This document shows, one piece after another, positions 1 through 9,168 of a DNA stretch of 13,856 nt (its first letter is position 1; each line of letters opens with the position of its first letter). Where the stretch lies: assembly GCA_964555675.1 (NCBI GenBank), contig CAZKTU010000180.1, forward strand, positions 1-13,856, in the 5' to 3' direction. This DNA comes from CAIWXH01 sp964555675. GTDB taxonomy: Bacteria; Chloroflexota; Chloroflexia; Chloroflexales; Chloroflexaceae. The translations under genes and the position numbers were made by a program. The notes below the pieces were generated by a model that was not told the origin of the DNA, did not search any database, and worked only from the letters and a program-made list of their open reading frames with translations.

Positions 1-2176
<2,176 letters not shown>

Positions 2177-2338
2177 GCAGACGTGCTCCGTGTGAAGGAT
2201 GACGACAGGGAGGGTGGCGATAGAGTCGCTGTTCGCCCACGGCCGCCAGCAAGATCGCTGTCGGCCTCGCTCGCCCCCTGCATCCGCGCGACGCGCACTG
2301 CTCTGCGTCGAGCTACACAGGCCAGCCTGGCCCGCTTC

Positions 2339-2347
2339 ATCATAGCA
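2339..2347 (-). promoter_or_regulatory. Possible extended -10 promoter for glgX
   Basis: Read on the minus strand this is TGC-TATGAT, an extended -10 (TGn + TATGAT). No good -35 hexamer stands 16-18 bases upstream, as is common for extended -10 promoters. It would give a leader of about 155 nt before the glgX ATG. It is the best candidate I can see in the divergent region, but it is a by-eye call. Confidence 0.3.
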
Positions 2348-2363
2348 CAAATGCGTGCAAGCC

Positions 2364-2378
2364 ATGCTTTGGAAGCAT
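2364..2378. repeat. Perfect 6-bp inverted repeat in the glgX/membrane-protein divergent region
   Basis: ATGCTT-tgg-AAGCAT is a perfect 6+3+6 hairpin or operator-like dyad in the otherwise unremarkable 293-bp divergent intergenic region (2177-2469). It overlaps the candidate plus-strand -35 and lies just upstream of the candidate glgX promoter, so it could be a regulator site acting on both. No T-tract follows on either strand, so it is not a canonical terminator. Confidence 0.35.
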
Positions 2379-2398
2379 TTCGCCCATCCATGTAGTAT
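2369..2398 (+). promoter_or_regulatory. Weak candidate promoter for the membrane protein gene
   Basis: TTGGAA (2369-2374) and TAGTAT (2393-2398) are separated by 18 bases, each matching four of six consensus positions. An overlapping TATCAT (2396-2401) is an alternative -10. The leader would be about 65 nt, ending with the GAGG at 2461-2464. Low confidence. Confidence 0.25.
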
Positions 2399-2469
2399 CA
2401 TGATGAAAGATTGTCCCATAAGCAACGGACGCGCCGCCGCCGTCGCGCCCCTCGCCCAGCGAGGTATCT

Positions 2470-3432
2470 ATGGCCACAACTGACCCGGCAGCCCTGCCCG
2501 GCGAGAGCGCGCCCCTGGTGCGGGCCCAACTGCGCCTGGCGCGGCTCTTCGACCGGCTTGCCGACCCCAGCGGCGTGCATCGGCTGGAGCGCATGATGGT
2601 GATCGTGGCGATCATCGGCTTCGTCATTCACCTCGGGCTGATCCTGGCCTGCTCGCTCTTCCCGGCGCTCGAGCCGCTGCGGCGGATCGTGGGCAGCAAC
2701 TACCTGAGCGCGATCTATACCCCGTTCAGCTTCATCCTCTTCTATGAGCTGCTGCTGCTGGTGCTGACCCTGCCCGAGTCGACCACCCTGGCCCTGGGGC
2801 GGCAGTTCGAGATCATCTCGCTAATCACGGTACGCAATGTCTTCAAGGATCTGGCCGAGTTCGAGAGCCTCAGCCAGGTCGAGACGCAGATCGGGCCGCT
2901 GCGCAAGGTGGTGATCGACCTGGCCGTGGGCGTGCTGCTGTTTCTGCTGGTGGGCATCTTCTACCACGTCAACCGCTGGAGGGCCAACCCCGAGGCCCAC
3001 CGCCCGCCGCCCGGCCCGGCCCTGAACCTCTTCATCGCCCAGAAGAAGATCGTCGCCCTGGGCCTGAGCGTGCTCTTCTTCGTCCTGCTCGGCACGAGCA
3101 TCTGGACCTGGAGCAGCGCCATCTACCAGGTGCTGCTCTTCGACGGCCCGCTGCCGCGCACCCTGACGACGATCTTCTACACCGACATCTTCACGGTGCT
3201 GGTCTTCACCGACGTGCTGCTGCTGCTGCTCTCGCTGCTGCTCTCGGACAGCTACCCGCTGGTCTTCCGCAACGCGGGCTTCGTCGCCAGCACCATCCTG
3301 CTGCGCCTCTCGCTCGCCGCGGCCTGGCCCTACAGTCTCATGGCGGCCGTCGCCGGGGTGCTCTTCGGGCTGACGGTCAATGTCGTCTACCTCTACAGCA
3401 CGCGGGTGGTCGCCGTGAACGAGGCACAGTAG
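2470..3432 (+). CDS. Multi-pass membrane protein of unknown function
   Basis: A 320-residue protein I do not recognise by name. By hydrophobicity it has about six or seven membrane segments, near residues 43-63, 76-100, 146-166, 190-212, 232-258, 267-285 and 288-310. The first 40 residues are polar and probably cytoplasmic. Between segments 2 and 3 lies a polar, amphipathic stretch (GRQFEIISLITVRNVFKDLAEFE broken around residues 110-132) that looks like the most conserved and functionally loaded part. I see no transporter, kinase or protease motif. The start is supported by GAGG at 2461-2464, five bases before ATG. The gene diverges from glgX and converges on the polymerase gene, so it appears monocistronic. 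Composition and codon use match the neighbours. It could be a channel-like or sensory membrane protein, but nothing in the sequence proves either. Confidence 0.8.
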   Translation: MATTDPAALPGESAPLVRAQLRLARLFDRLADPSGVHRLERMMVIVAIIGFVIHLGLILACSLFPALEPLRRIVGSNYLSAIYTPFSFILFYELLLLVLTLPESTTLALGRQFEIISLITVRNVFKDLAEFESLSQVETQIGPLRKVVIDLAVGVLLFLLVGIFYHVNRWRANPEAHRPPPGPALNLFIAQKKIVALGLSVLFFVLLGTSIWTWSSAIYQVLLFDGPLPRTLTTIFYTDIFTVLVFTDVLLLLLSLLLSDSYPLVFRNAGFVASTILLRLSLAAAWPYSLMAAVAGVLFGLTVNVVYLYSTRVVAVNEAQ

Positions 3433-3443
3433 TGGGTCACATG
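3430..3443 (+). repeat. Copy A of a short repeat starting at a stop codon (TAGTGGGTCACATG)
   Basis: Begins with the TAG stop of the membrane protein gene. The same 14-mer, with one mismatch (A/G at position 12), begins with the TAG stop of the acetyltransferase gene at 12001-12014. A related 14-mer, GGGTCGCCTGAGGT, occurs at 3473-3486 and matches the second copy's GGGTCACGTGAGGT at 12 of 14 positions. The repeat unit may therefore be longer and internally duplicated here. Confidence 0.45.
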
Positions 3444-3472
3444 GCGCTGCCAGTGGCGAGCAGCGCACTGGC
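3444..3472. terminator. Overlapping hairpins between convergent genes
   Basis: The 60-bp gap between the convergent membrane-protein and polymerase genes holds two overlapping GC-rich inverted repeats: GCGCTG (3444-3449) with CAGCGC (3461-3466), and GCCAGT (3449-3454) with ACTGGC (3467-3472). They share bases, so only one can fully form at a time. Position suggests a bidirectional terminator, but neither strand has a T-tract. A REP-like repeat is an equally good reading. Confidence 0.35.
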
Positions 3473-3492
3473 GGGTCGCCTGAGGTGAGCGC

Positions 3493-5790
3493 CTACCCCT
3501 GAGCCGGTTCGATCCAGAGGGGCTCGATGCCGGCCACGTCGCGGTCGAAGAGGCCGAGCTGGGCGTCGGTGCGGAAGATCTGGTCGAAGTCGGCGGGGCG
3601 GAAGGCCTTGCGCAGGCGGTCGGCGTAGTTGTCGACCAGGGCCCGCACATAGTGCTCGGCGTCGTAGGGCGGATGCTCGGCCTGCTCCTCGCTCAGCAGG
3701 GCGTAGCGCCCACCCTCGGCCCGGTAGAAGCGCACGCGCTCGCCCGGCTCCCAGCTCTCGCGTCCGGCGGCCAGCAGGGCCTCGTACTGACCTTCGCGCT
3801 GGCGCGAGGCCCTGTAGGCGGCCGGGGATTTGGTGAGGCGCATGCGCGTGGCGACATCGGCCACGGGCACGCGGCGCCCGCGCAGAGCCGCGACGGTGTC
3901 GAGGAAGTGCTCGCGCAGGCCCAGGCTGTCACCGGCCATCACCAGGCGCATGGCCTCGCGCAAGAAGCGCTCGCCGAAGGGCTCGGAGCGCGAGGAGCGC
4001 ATGGCGACTCCGCGCATGATCAGCTCGCCGCCGTGGGTGAGCAAAGCGTAATTCTTCACCTCATGCGATAGCATCGCGGCATAACGCCCCTCGTACTCGA
4101 GGGCGATCCCGGCCGGCAGGGTCGCGGCCACCTCGGCCACCAGGGCCCGCTCGCGCTCTTCGCCCCAGGCCTCGGGCACGGCGAAGTAGACCCCGTCGGT
4201 GTCGGCCTCGATCAGGGCCACGCCGCGGACGCGCAGGCCCGCGATCACCATGTCGAGCACCGCGCGCCCGCGGCGAGTAACCTCGTCGGCGGCGTCCATA
4301 TCGGCGAAGAGGCCCATGGTCACCGCGCCCATGTAGCCGTAGGCCGAGTTGATGATCAGCTTCATGGCGGCCTGCAGGGCATGGTGGTGGCCGGCCTCGA
4401 GCGAGCCGCGCGGGGCGGTGCGGGCGGCGGCCTTGTGGCCCAGGCGAGCCTCGAGCAGGTGGCCGACGATGCCCACCAGAGCGCCCAGGCGGTCGCAGCT
4501 GGGACCGATGCCGTAGGCGCGCATCAACGAGGGGTAGAGCGAGGCGATGTCGGCCTTGACCACATTGCGGGCCACCCCGTTGGCGAAGAGGAAGAGCGCC
4601 CCGCCGGTGTGGCCGCCCGTGCGTACATCGCGGGCCGCCGGCGAGAGGGGCGGGGCCGCGCCCGCCCGCAGGTAGGCCCGGATCAGCATCGGCTCGAGGA
4701 TGCCCATCGCCGGCCCGGCCCAGGCCACCCGCTCGTAGCGGCGCGGGGCCATGCCAGCCAGGGCGAAGGGCGCCGCCAGCAGCCTCTGCGAGAGGGCCTC
4801 GACCTCGGCCACGTCGTCGAGGGCGTAGCGCCGCACCTGCTCGGGGTCGCGCAGGTAGGTGTTGTAGACCTCGGCCCCGGCGATATAGGTGCGCTCGGGC
4901 CCGGCCACCCCGAAGTAGCGGGCCACATCCTTGAGGCCATGGCTGGGCATGTCGCGGGCCACGAAGTCGTGACGGCGCACCGCGTCGAGCGTGTCGAGCA
5001 GCTCGCGCCCGGCCACACTATAGCGGTGGCGGCGGCCCCGCGGGTCCTCGCGCACCCGCTCGAGGCGCAGCGGCGCGCCCTCGCGCCCGAGCAGCAGGGG
5101 CACGTTCAGGGCGGCGGCGCGGGCCTCGAGGAAGGGCAGGTCGAAGCCGAAGAGGTTGTGGTTCTCGATAATGTCCGGGTCGCGCTCGCGCACCAGAGCG
5201 CAGAGGGCGCGGATCAGCTCGGCCTCGTCGGCGGGCGCGGGGGCCTCGATGGTGTGGGCGAAACCGCGGCTGTCGCGCACGGCGACCATGAAGATGCGGC
5301 CCTCGGCCGGGTCGAGGGCGGTGGTCTCGAGGTCGATCTGCATGCGCTGCAGGTCGGCGTAGACCAGGCCGCGGAAGCAGACCCGACCGGCGCGGGTGAG
5401 GTACTGCTCGACGGGGGCGACGCGGTAGTAGTCGTCGAGGTCGTAGAGCGAGGCCACGGGGCGGCCGAGCCGCCTGCTCGCGCCGGCCAGGAGGGCGCTC
5501 TCGAGGGCGCGCCCCGAGCGGGCGGTGAGCAGGTAGCGGTACGCGTCGGCGGGGCCCTCGAGGGCGGTGTAGCCGATGTGGCTCTGCTCGCCCTCGGCCA
5601 GGGCCGCGCCGAGGTGGGCCAGGTCGTCGAGGTGGGCGGCGAGCAGCCAGGGGCGGAAGCGCTCTTGCTCGCGCACGAGCTGCTCGCCGACGCGACGCCA
5701 GACCAGGGCCCGGCCGTCGCGATCGGCGTAGACCGAGACGATCCCGGGCGTCTCGTCCCAGCCGTAGACCCAGTCGGTGATGGCGGTCAT
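3493..5790 (-). CDS. Family B DNA polymerase with 3'-5' exonuclease and clamp-binding motif
   Basis: A 765-residue template-dependent DNA polymerase, close in size to E. coli Pol II (783). The proofreading exonuclease is complete: Exo I D153/E155 in QIDLETTALDP, Exo II N210-D217 in ENHNLFGFDLPF, and Exo III Y322/D326 in YALDD. The polymerase domain has motif A (D414, DIASLYPSLM), motif B (K477-G485, KLIINSAYG), motif C DTDG (D530/D532, with G for the usual S) and a KxY at 579-581. Near the C-terminus, QLGLF (residues 744-748) fits the bacterial sliding-clamp-binding consensus, pointing to a chromosomal replication or repair role such as lesion bypass or restart. The gene starts 15 bases after the der stop with no clear Shine-Dalgarno, so it is probably co-transcribed and coupled. 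No SOS-box-like operator is evident. Whether it is orthologous to enterobacterial PolB or a separate bacterial lineage cannot be decided by eye. Confidence 0.93.
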   Translation of the reverse strand: MTAITDWVYGWDETPGIVSVYADRDGRALVWRRVGEQLVREQERFRPWLLAAHLDDLAHLGAALAEGEQSHIGYTALEGPADAYRYLLTARSGRALESALLAGASRRLGRPVASLYDLDDYYRVAPVEQYLTRAGRVCFRGLVYADLQRMQIDLETTALDPAEGRIFMVAVRDSRGFAHTIEAPAPADEAELIRALCALVRERDPDIIENHNLFGFDLPFLEARAAALNVPLLLGREGAPLRLERVREDPRGRRHRYSVAGRELLDTLDAVRRHDFVARDMPSHGLKDVARYFGVAGPERTYIAGAEVYNTYLRDPEQVRRYALDDVAEVEALSQRLLAAPFALAGMAPRRYERVAWAGPAMGILEPMLIRAYLRAGAAPPLSPAARDVRTGGHTGGALFLFANGVARNVVKADIASLYPSLMRAYGIGPSCDRLGALVGIVGHLLEARLGHKAAARTAPRGSLEAGHHHALQAAMKLIINSAYGYMGAVTMGLFADMDAADEVTRRGRAVLDMVIAGLRVRGVALIEADTDGVYFAVPEAWGEERERALVAEVAATLPAGIALEYEGRYAAMLSHEVKNYALLTHGGELIMRGVAMRSSRSEPFGERFLREAMRLVMAGDSLGLREHFLDTVAALRGRRVPVADVATRMRLTKSPAAYRASRQREGQYEALLAAGRESWEPGERVRFYRAEGGRYALLSEEQAEHPPYDAEHYVRALVDNYADRLRKAFRPADFDQIFRTDAQLGLFDRDVAGIEPLWIEPAQG

Positions 5791-5805
5791 TGGGGCGTCA
5801 GCAGG

Positions 5806-7191
5806 CTAGAAGACCTGCTTATCGTCCTTCTTGTCCTTATCCTTATCCTTCTTTTCCTTCTCGCGCGAGCGGAAGACGATCACGATCGGGGTGCCGCCGA
5901 AGTCGTAGCGCTCGCGCAGACGGTTCTCGAGGTAGCGGGCGTACGACCAGTGGACGAGCAGGCCGTCGTTGGCGAAGAAGAGGAAGACGGGCGGCTCGGT
6001 CTGGGGCTGCACGGCGTAGTAGAGCCGCAGGTGGGCGCCCTTCTTGATCGCCATGGGCGGCTGATCGAGCACGGCCTGGCGCAGGAAGGCGTTCAGCTCG
6101 CCGGTGGGCACGCGCTTCTGGCGCTGGTCCTGGATCTCGCGGGCGAGTTGGATGATCCGCCCGGTGCGCTGGCCGTCGAGGGCCGAGATGAAGAGGATGG
6201 GCGCGAAGTCGATGAATTTGAAGGCCTCGCGCACGCGCTCTTCGAAGTCGTTGTAGGTCTGGTTATCCTTCTCGATCGCGTCCCACTTATTGACCAGGAT
6301 GGCCACGCCCTTCTTGGCCTCGAGGACCATGCCGGCGATATGGGTATCCTGGGCGGTGACGCCCTCGGTGGCGTCGATCAGCAGCAGAGCCACGTCGCAG
6401 CGCTCGATCGCCCGCAAGGCCCGCAGCACCGAGTACTTCTCGATGCCCTGCTCGATGCGGCCCGAGCGCCGGATCCCGGCGGTATCGATCAGGGTCACCG
6501 GCTCGCCGTTGACCACGATCGTCGTGTCGATCGTGTCGCGGGTGGTGCCGGGCACATTCGAGACGACGCTGCGCTCCTGGCCGATCAGCTTGTTGAGCAG
6601 GCTCGACTTGCCGACGTTGGGGCGCCCCACGATCGCGATGCGCAGGTGATTGGTCTCCTCCTCCTCGCCCTGGTTCTGGGGGAAGATCTCGACCACCCGG
6701 TCGAGCACATCGCCGGTGCCGAGGCCGTGGAAGGCGCTCATGGGGATGGGGTCGCCCAAGTTGAGGGCGTAGAACTCGACGGCGTCGAGCTGCCGCTCGA
6801 TGCTGTCGCACTTGTTGACGGCCAGGGCGACGTGCTTGGCCATCGGGCGCAGGATGTCGGCCACCTCGGCGTCGGCCGTGGTCAGGCCCTCGCGGCCGTC
6901 GACGACGAAGATGATCGCGTCGGCCTCTTCGATGGCGAGGCGGGCCTGGTCGCGGGTACGGCGGTGCATCTCGCCATCGGGCAGGTCGGGGTCCTCGTCG
7001 ACGAAGAGCAGACCGGCCGTATCGACCACGGTGAACTCGCGGCCGTTCCAGAAGCTGTCGCCGTAGAGCCGGTCGCGGGTGGTGCCGGGCATATCCTCGA
7101 TGATCGCGCGACGCTCGCCGATCAGGCGGTTAAAGAAGGTCGACTTGCCCACGTTGGGCCTGCCGACAATAGCAACAATTGGTTTCGCCAT
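5806..7191 (-). CDS. der: Ribosome biogenesis GTPase Der (EngA)
   Basis: A 461-residue tandem-GTPase needed for 50S subunit maturation. The first G domain has P-loop GRPNVGKS (10-17), DTAG (57-60), NKCD (126-129) and SAFHG (152-156). The second has GRPNVGKS (189-196), DTAG (236-239), NKWD (301-304) and SALDG (336-340). A KH-like domain follows (about 355-443), including the conserved GTPIVIVFR. Length and domain order are typical. The protein ends in a low-complexity charged tail (residues 443-458, alternating K and D), encoded by a CCTTAT/CCTT-rich stretch at about 5817-5860. The start is set by the canonical MAKPIVAIVGRPNVGKS beginning and a strong GGAGGG (minus strand, + bases 7196-7201) four bases upstream. 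It has its own promoter (TATAAT at 7233-7238) and is followed 15 bases later by the DNA polymerase gene. Confidence 0.97.
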   Translation of the reverse strand: MAKPIVAIVGRPNVGKSTFFNRLIGERRAIIEDMPGTTRDRLYGDSFWNGREFTVVDTAGLLFVDEDPDLPDGEMHRRTRDQARLAIEEADAIIFVVDGREGLTTADAEVADILRPMAKHVALAVNKCDSIERQLDAVEFYALNLGDPIPMSAFHGLGTGDVLDRVVEIFPQNQGEEEETNHLRIAIVGRPNVGKSSLLNKLIGQERSVVSNVPGTTRDTIDTTIVVNGEPVTLIDTAGIRRSGRIEQGIEKYSVLRALRAIERCDVALLLIDATEGVTAQDTHIAGMVLEAKKGVAILVNKWDAIEKDNQTYNDFEERVREAFKFIDFAPILFISALDGQRTGRIIQLAREIQDQRQKRVPTGELNAFLRQAVLDQPPMAIKKGAHLRLYYAVQPQTEPPVFLFFANDGLLVHWSYARYLENRLRERYDFGGTPIVIVFRSREKEKKDKDKDKKDDKQVF

Positions 7192-7204
7192 GACTCCCTC
7201 CAGG

Positions 7205-7220
7205 GCGCCGGTTGCGGCGC
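7205..7220 (-). other. GC hairpin in the der 5' leader
   Basis: GCGCC (7205-7209) and GGCGC (7216-7220) form a 5-bp all-GC stem with a 6-base loop. It lies between the predicted der start site (about 7226) and the GGAGGG ribosome site (7196-7201). It would sit at the very 5' end of the mRNA, where it could protect the transcript or tune ribosome loading. The stem is short and may be incidental. Confidence 0.3.
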
Positions 7221-7232
7221 ATACTGGCGGGC

Positions 7233-7238
7233 ATTATA
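7233..7238 (-). promoter_or_regulatory. Promoter -10 (TATAAT) for der-polB
   Basis: A perfect consensus TATAAT on the minus strand, in an AT-rich island inside the 74-bp gap between the EamA gene and der. The predicted start is near 7226, giving a leader of about 35 nt with a strong ribosome site. The -35 is poor (best TGTGCA-like at 18 bases). It would let der and the polymerase be transcribed independently of the exporter upstream. Confidence 0.55.
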
Positions 7239-7265
7239 CGTTAGATACGCTTTCGCTGCACAGCC

Positions 7266-8159
7266 TCAGCGCTGAACCACCACCAGCCCGACCCCGAGCG
7301 TGGCCACAACCAGCCCCAGCAGCGCGAGGGGGCCCAGGCGCTCGCCAAAGAGCAGGTAGGCCTGGATAGCGGTGGCGGGCGGCACGAGGTAGAAGAGGCT
7401 GGCCACGCGGGCGGTCGAGTTGGCACGGATCAGCAGCATCAGCAGCAGGATCGCGCCGATCGAGAGCACACAGACCAGCCAGAGCATGGCGAAGATCAGC
7501 TGCGGGGCCCAGGTGATCGCGCGGGTCTCGAAGAGCAGGGCCAGGGGGCCGACGAGGAGCCCGGCGGCGACGTACTGCAGGGCGGTGCCGCTGAGCAGGG
7601 GCATGCCGGCCCCGTGGCGCTTCTGGTAGATCGTGCCCAGAGTGGTGCTGAACAGGGCCACCACCACGGCGGTGAAGCTGGCCAGGGTGATCGGCGGCAG
7701 CCCGGCCCCTGGCGCGATCAGCCGCTCGCCCAGGACCATGGCGACGCCCAGCAGGCCGAGCAGCAGGCCGAGCCACTGGCGGCCGCTGACCTGCTCGCCC
7801 AGAATCCGCCCGGCCAGCAGCGCGGTGAGGATCGGCTGCAGGCTGACCACCAGGGCGCTGATCCCGGCCGGCATGCCGCGGTCGATCGCGAAGAAGACCC
7901 CGCCCAGGTAGCCGGCGTGCAGCAGCAAGCCGGCCACGGCGATGTGGCGCACCTGGAGCCGGCTGCTCGGCCAGGGCGCGCGCAGGGCCAGGGCCAGCCC
8001 CGCCAGCAGCGAGGCGGCGATCAGGAAGCGAATGCTGAGGAACGTGAACGGCTCGATGAAGGGCAGCCCGAAGCGGGCCCCGATGAAGCCGGTACTCCAG
8101 AGCAAGACGAAGAGCCAGGGTGCGAGGGCGACAAGGGGCGCGGTGCGCGGCGACGACAT
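7266..8159 (-). CDS. EamA/DMT-family membrane transporter
   Basis: A 297-residue inner-membrane protein of the drug/metabolite transporter superfamily, with two EamA repeats (about residues 12-145 and 160-294) and roughly ten hydrophobic helices. Family hallmarks are visible: PWLFVLLWSTGFIGARFG at the N-terminus, the helix-4 region ISALVVSLQPILTALL, and the C-terminal signature FYLVPPATAIQAYLLFGERL followed by LGLVVATLGVGLVV. Members export amino acids, metabolites or drugs; the substrate cannot be read from sequence. The start at 8159 is supported by AGGAG (minus strand, + bases 8165-8169) five bases upstream. It is divergent from the phosphoesterase gene, 97 bases away, and lies 74 bases upstream of der on the same strand. 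Because der has its own promoter, a common operon is optional. Confidence 0.92.
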   Translation of the reverse strand: MSSPRTAPLVALAPWLFVLLWSTGFIGARFGLPFIEPFTFLSIRFLIAASLLAGLALALRAPWPSSRLQVRHIAVAGLLLHAGYLGGVFFAIDRGMPAGISALVVSLQPILTALLAGRILGEQVSGRQWLGLLLGLLGVAMVLGERLIAPGAGLPPITLASFTAVVVALFSTTLGTIYQKRHGAGMPLLSGTALQYVAAGLLVGPLALLFETRAITWAPQLIFAMLWLVCVLSIGAILLLMLLIRANSTARVASLFYLVPPATAIQAYLLFGERLGPLALLGLVVATLGVGLVVVQR

Positions 8160-8196
8160 GGGGGCTCCTGCAGAGACTGGTCAGATGGCCGCCACC

Positions 8197-8202
8197 AGTA
8201 TA
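8197..8202 (-). promoter_or_regulatory. Possible -10 for the EamA transporter
   Basis: The palindrome AGTATACT (8197-8204) gives TATACT on the minus strand at a suitable distance: start about 8190, leader about 31 nt with AGGAG. No acceptable -35 is seen. The same palindrome also reads TATACT on the plus strand (8199-8204), so orientation is ambiguous. Confidence 0.27.
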
Positions 8203-8220
8203 CTCCCGACTCTGGTCCGA

Positions 8221-8249
8221 TTGACCGTCTGCGCGGCCCTGGCTATACT
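8221..8249 (+). promoter_or_regulatory. Sigma70-like promoter of the phosphoesterase gene, probably leaderless
   Basis: TTGACC (8221-8226), a 17-base spacer, and TATACT (8244-8249) match five of six consensus positions each at ideal spacing. Transcription would start about seven bases after the -10, at 8256. The ATG is at 8257, so the mRNA would have essentially no leader. This fits the absence of a good Shine-Dalgarno there. Confidence 0.6.
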
Positions 8250-8256
8250 GAGACCG

Positions 8257-9114
8257 ATGGAGAAAATCGCAGTAATCGCCGACATCCACGGCAACCTCGC
8301 AGCGCTGCACGCCATGCTCGAGGAGCTCGACGCCTGGTCGCCCGACCTGGTGATCGTCGCGGGCGACACGGTCAACAGGGGCCCCCTCTCGGGCCCCTGC
8401 CTTGCGCTGGTCATGGAGCGGGCCGCCGCCCATGGCTGGCAGGTGATCCGCGGCAACCACGAGCGCTACGTGCTGAGCTTCGACCACGAGCGCAGGCGGC
8501 CCGACTTCCCCAGCAGCGGCCCTCACTACGAGCTCAGCCGCAGCATCGCCTGGACCCACGCCCAGGTGGCCGACCGGCTCGAGACGATCGCGGCCATGCC
8601 CGAGCAGCTGCGCTTCGAGCTCGACGGGGCCAGCCTGGCCGTCTTCCACGCCTCGGTGCGCCACGACCGCGACGGCCTGATGCGCCATACCCCCGACGAC
8701 GAGCTGCGCCAGCAGATCGACTCGTCGGTGAGCATCTTCTGCACGGCCCACACCCACATGCCCTTCACGCGTCGCCTCGGCCAGACCCTGGTGGTCAACG
8801 TCGGCTCGGTGGGGCTGCCCTTCGACGGCGACCGCCGCGCCGCCTACGCCCGCCTGACCCGCGAGCGCGCGGGCTGGCAGGCGACCGTCGTGCGCGTGCC
8901 CTACGATGTGGCGGCCACCGAGCGGGCCTTCCGCGAGAGCGGCATGCTCGACGCCGCGGGGGCCCACGGTCATCTTATGTTGCGCGAACTGCAGACGGGG
9001 CACTCGCTGCTCTTCGACTTCGTGCCGGCCTACCACGAGCGCATCCTGGCCGGGTCGATCGGCCTCGACGAGGCGGTCAGCGAGTTTCTCGCCCGCCGCG
9101 AACGGGCGGCGTAG
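8257..9114 (+). CDS. Calcineurin-like metallophosphoesterase (YfcE/Metallophos_2 type)
   Basis: A 285-residue soluble, dinuclear-metal phosphoesterase. The metal-binding blocks are complete and in order: DIHGN (D9, H11), GDTVNRGP (D37), GNHE (N67, H68), H131 in VFHAS, and AHTHMPF (H165, H167), followed by the family-typical VVNVGSVGLPFDGD. Proteins of this group hydrolyse phosphodiesters or phosphomonoesters; the physiological substrate cannot be inferred. The start at 8257 is chosen because MEKIAVIADIHGN is the standard N-terminus of the family and a strong promoter ends directly upstream. An in-frame extension back to 7942 would run through the divergent EamA gene and is rejected. The gene seems monocistronic, with the structured intergenic element immediately downstream. 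Confidence 0.92.
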   Translation: MEKIAVIADIHGNLAALHAMLEELDAWSPDLVIVAGDTVNRGPLSGPCLALVMERAAAHGWQVIRGNHERYVLSFDHERRRPDFPSSGPHYELSRSIAWTHAQVADRLETIAAMPEQLRFELDGASLAVFHASVRHDRDGLMRHTPDDELRQQIDSSVSIFCTAHTHMPFTRRLGQTLVVNVGSVGLPFDGDRRAAYARLTRERAGWQATVVRVPYDVAATERAFRESGMLDAAGAHGHLMLRELQTGHSLLFDFVPAYHERILAGSIGLDEAVSEFLARRERAA

Positions 9115-9123
9115 GACTCCGTC

Positions 9124-9156
9124 CAACCTTGTTTGACGGGTTGAAAATGGTTTTTT
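9124..9156 (+). terminator. Weak intrinsic terminator candidate after the phosphoesterase gene
   Basis: CAACC (9124-9128) and GGTTG (9139-9143) form a 5-bp stem with a 10-base loop, followed after seven bases by six Ts (9151-9156). It lies 10 bases past the stop codon, but stem and spacing are below canonical. The stronger CGGGGAGGC/GCCTCCCCG hairpin follows the T-tract and is not itself followed by Ts. Confidence 0.3.
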
Positions 9157-9168
9157 CGGGGAGGCCAA

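Noticed and set aside
2320..2332. GGCCA-gcc-TGGCC dyad
   Set aside because: A five-base GC stem is expected by chance at this base composition, and it has no supporting position or T-tract.
4381..7275. 964-codon plus-strand open frame
   Set aside because: It lies antisense to der and the polymerase, both with complete motif sets. Its Gly/Val/Ala/Asp-rich, motif-free translation is the usual antisense artefact of GC-rich genes.
7942..8256. Upstream extension of the phosphoesterase gene
   Set aside because: It would run through the divergent EamA gene and a near-consensus promoter. The family N-terminus begins at 8257.
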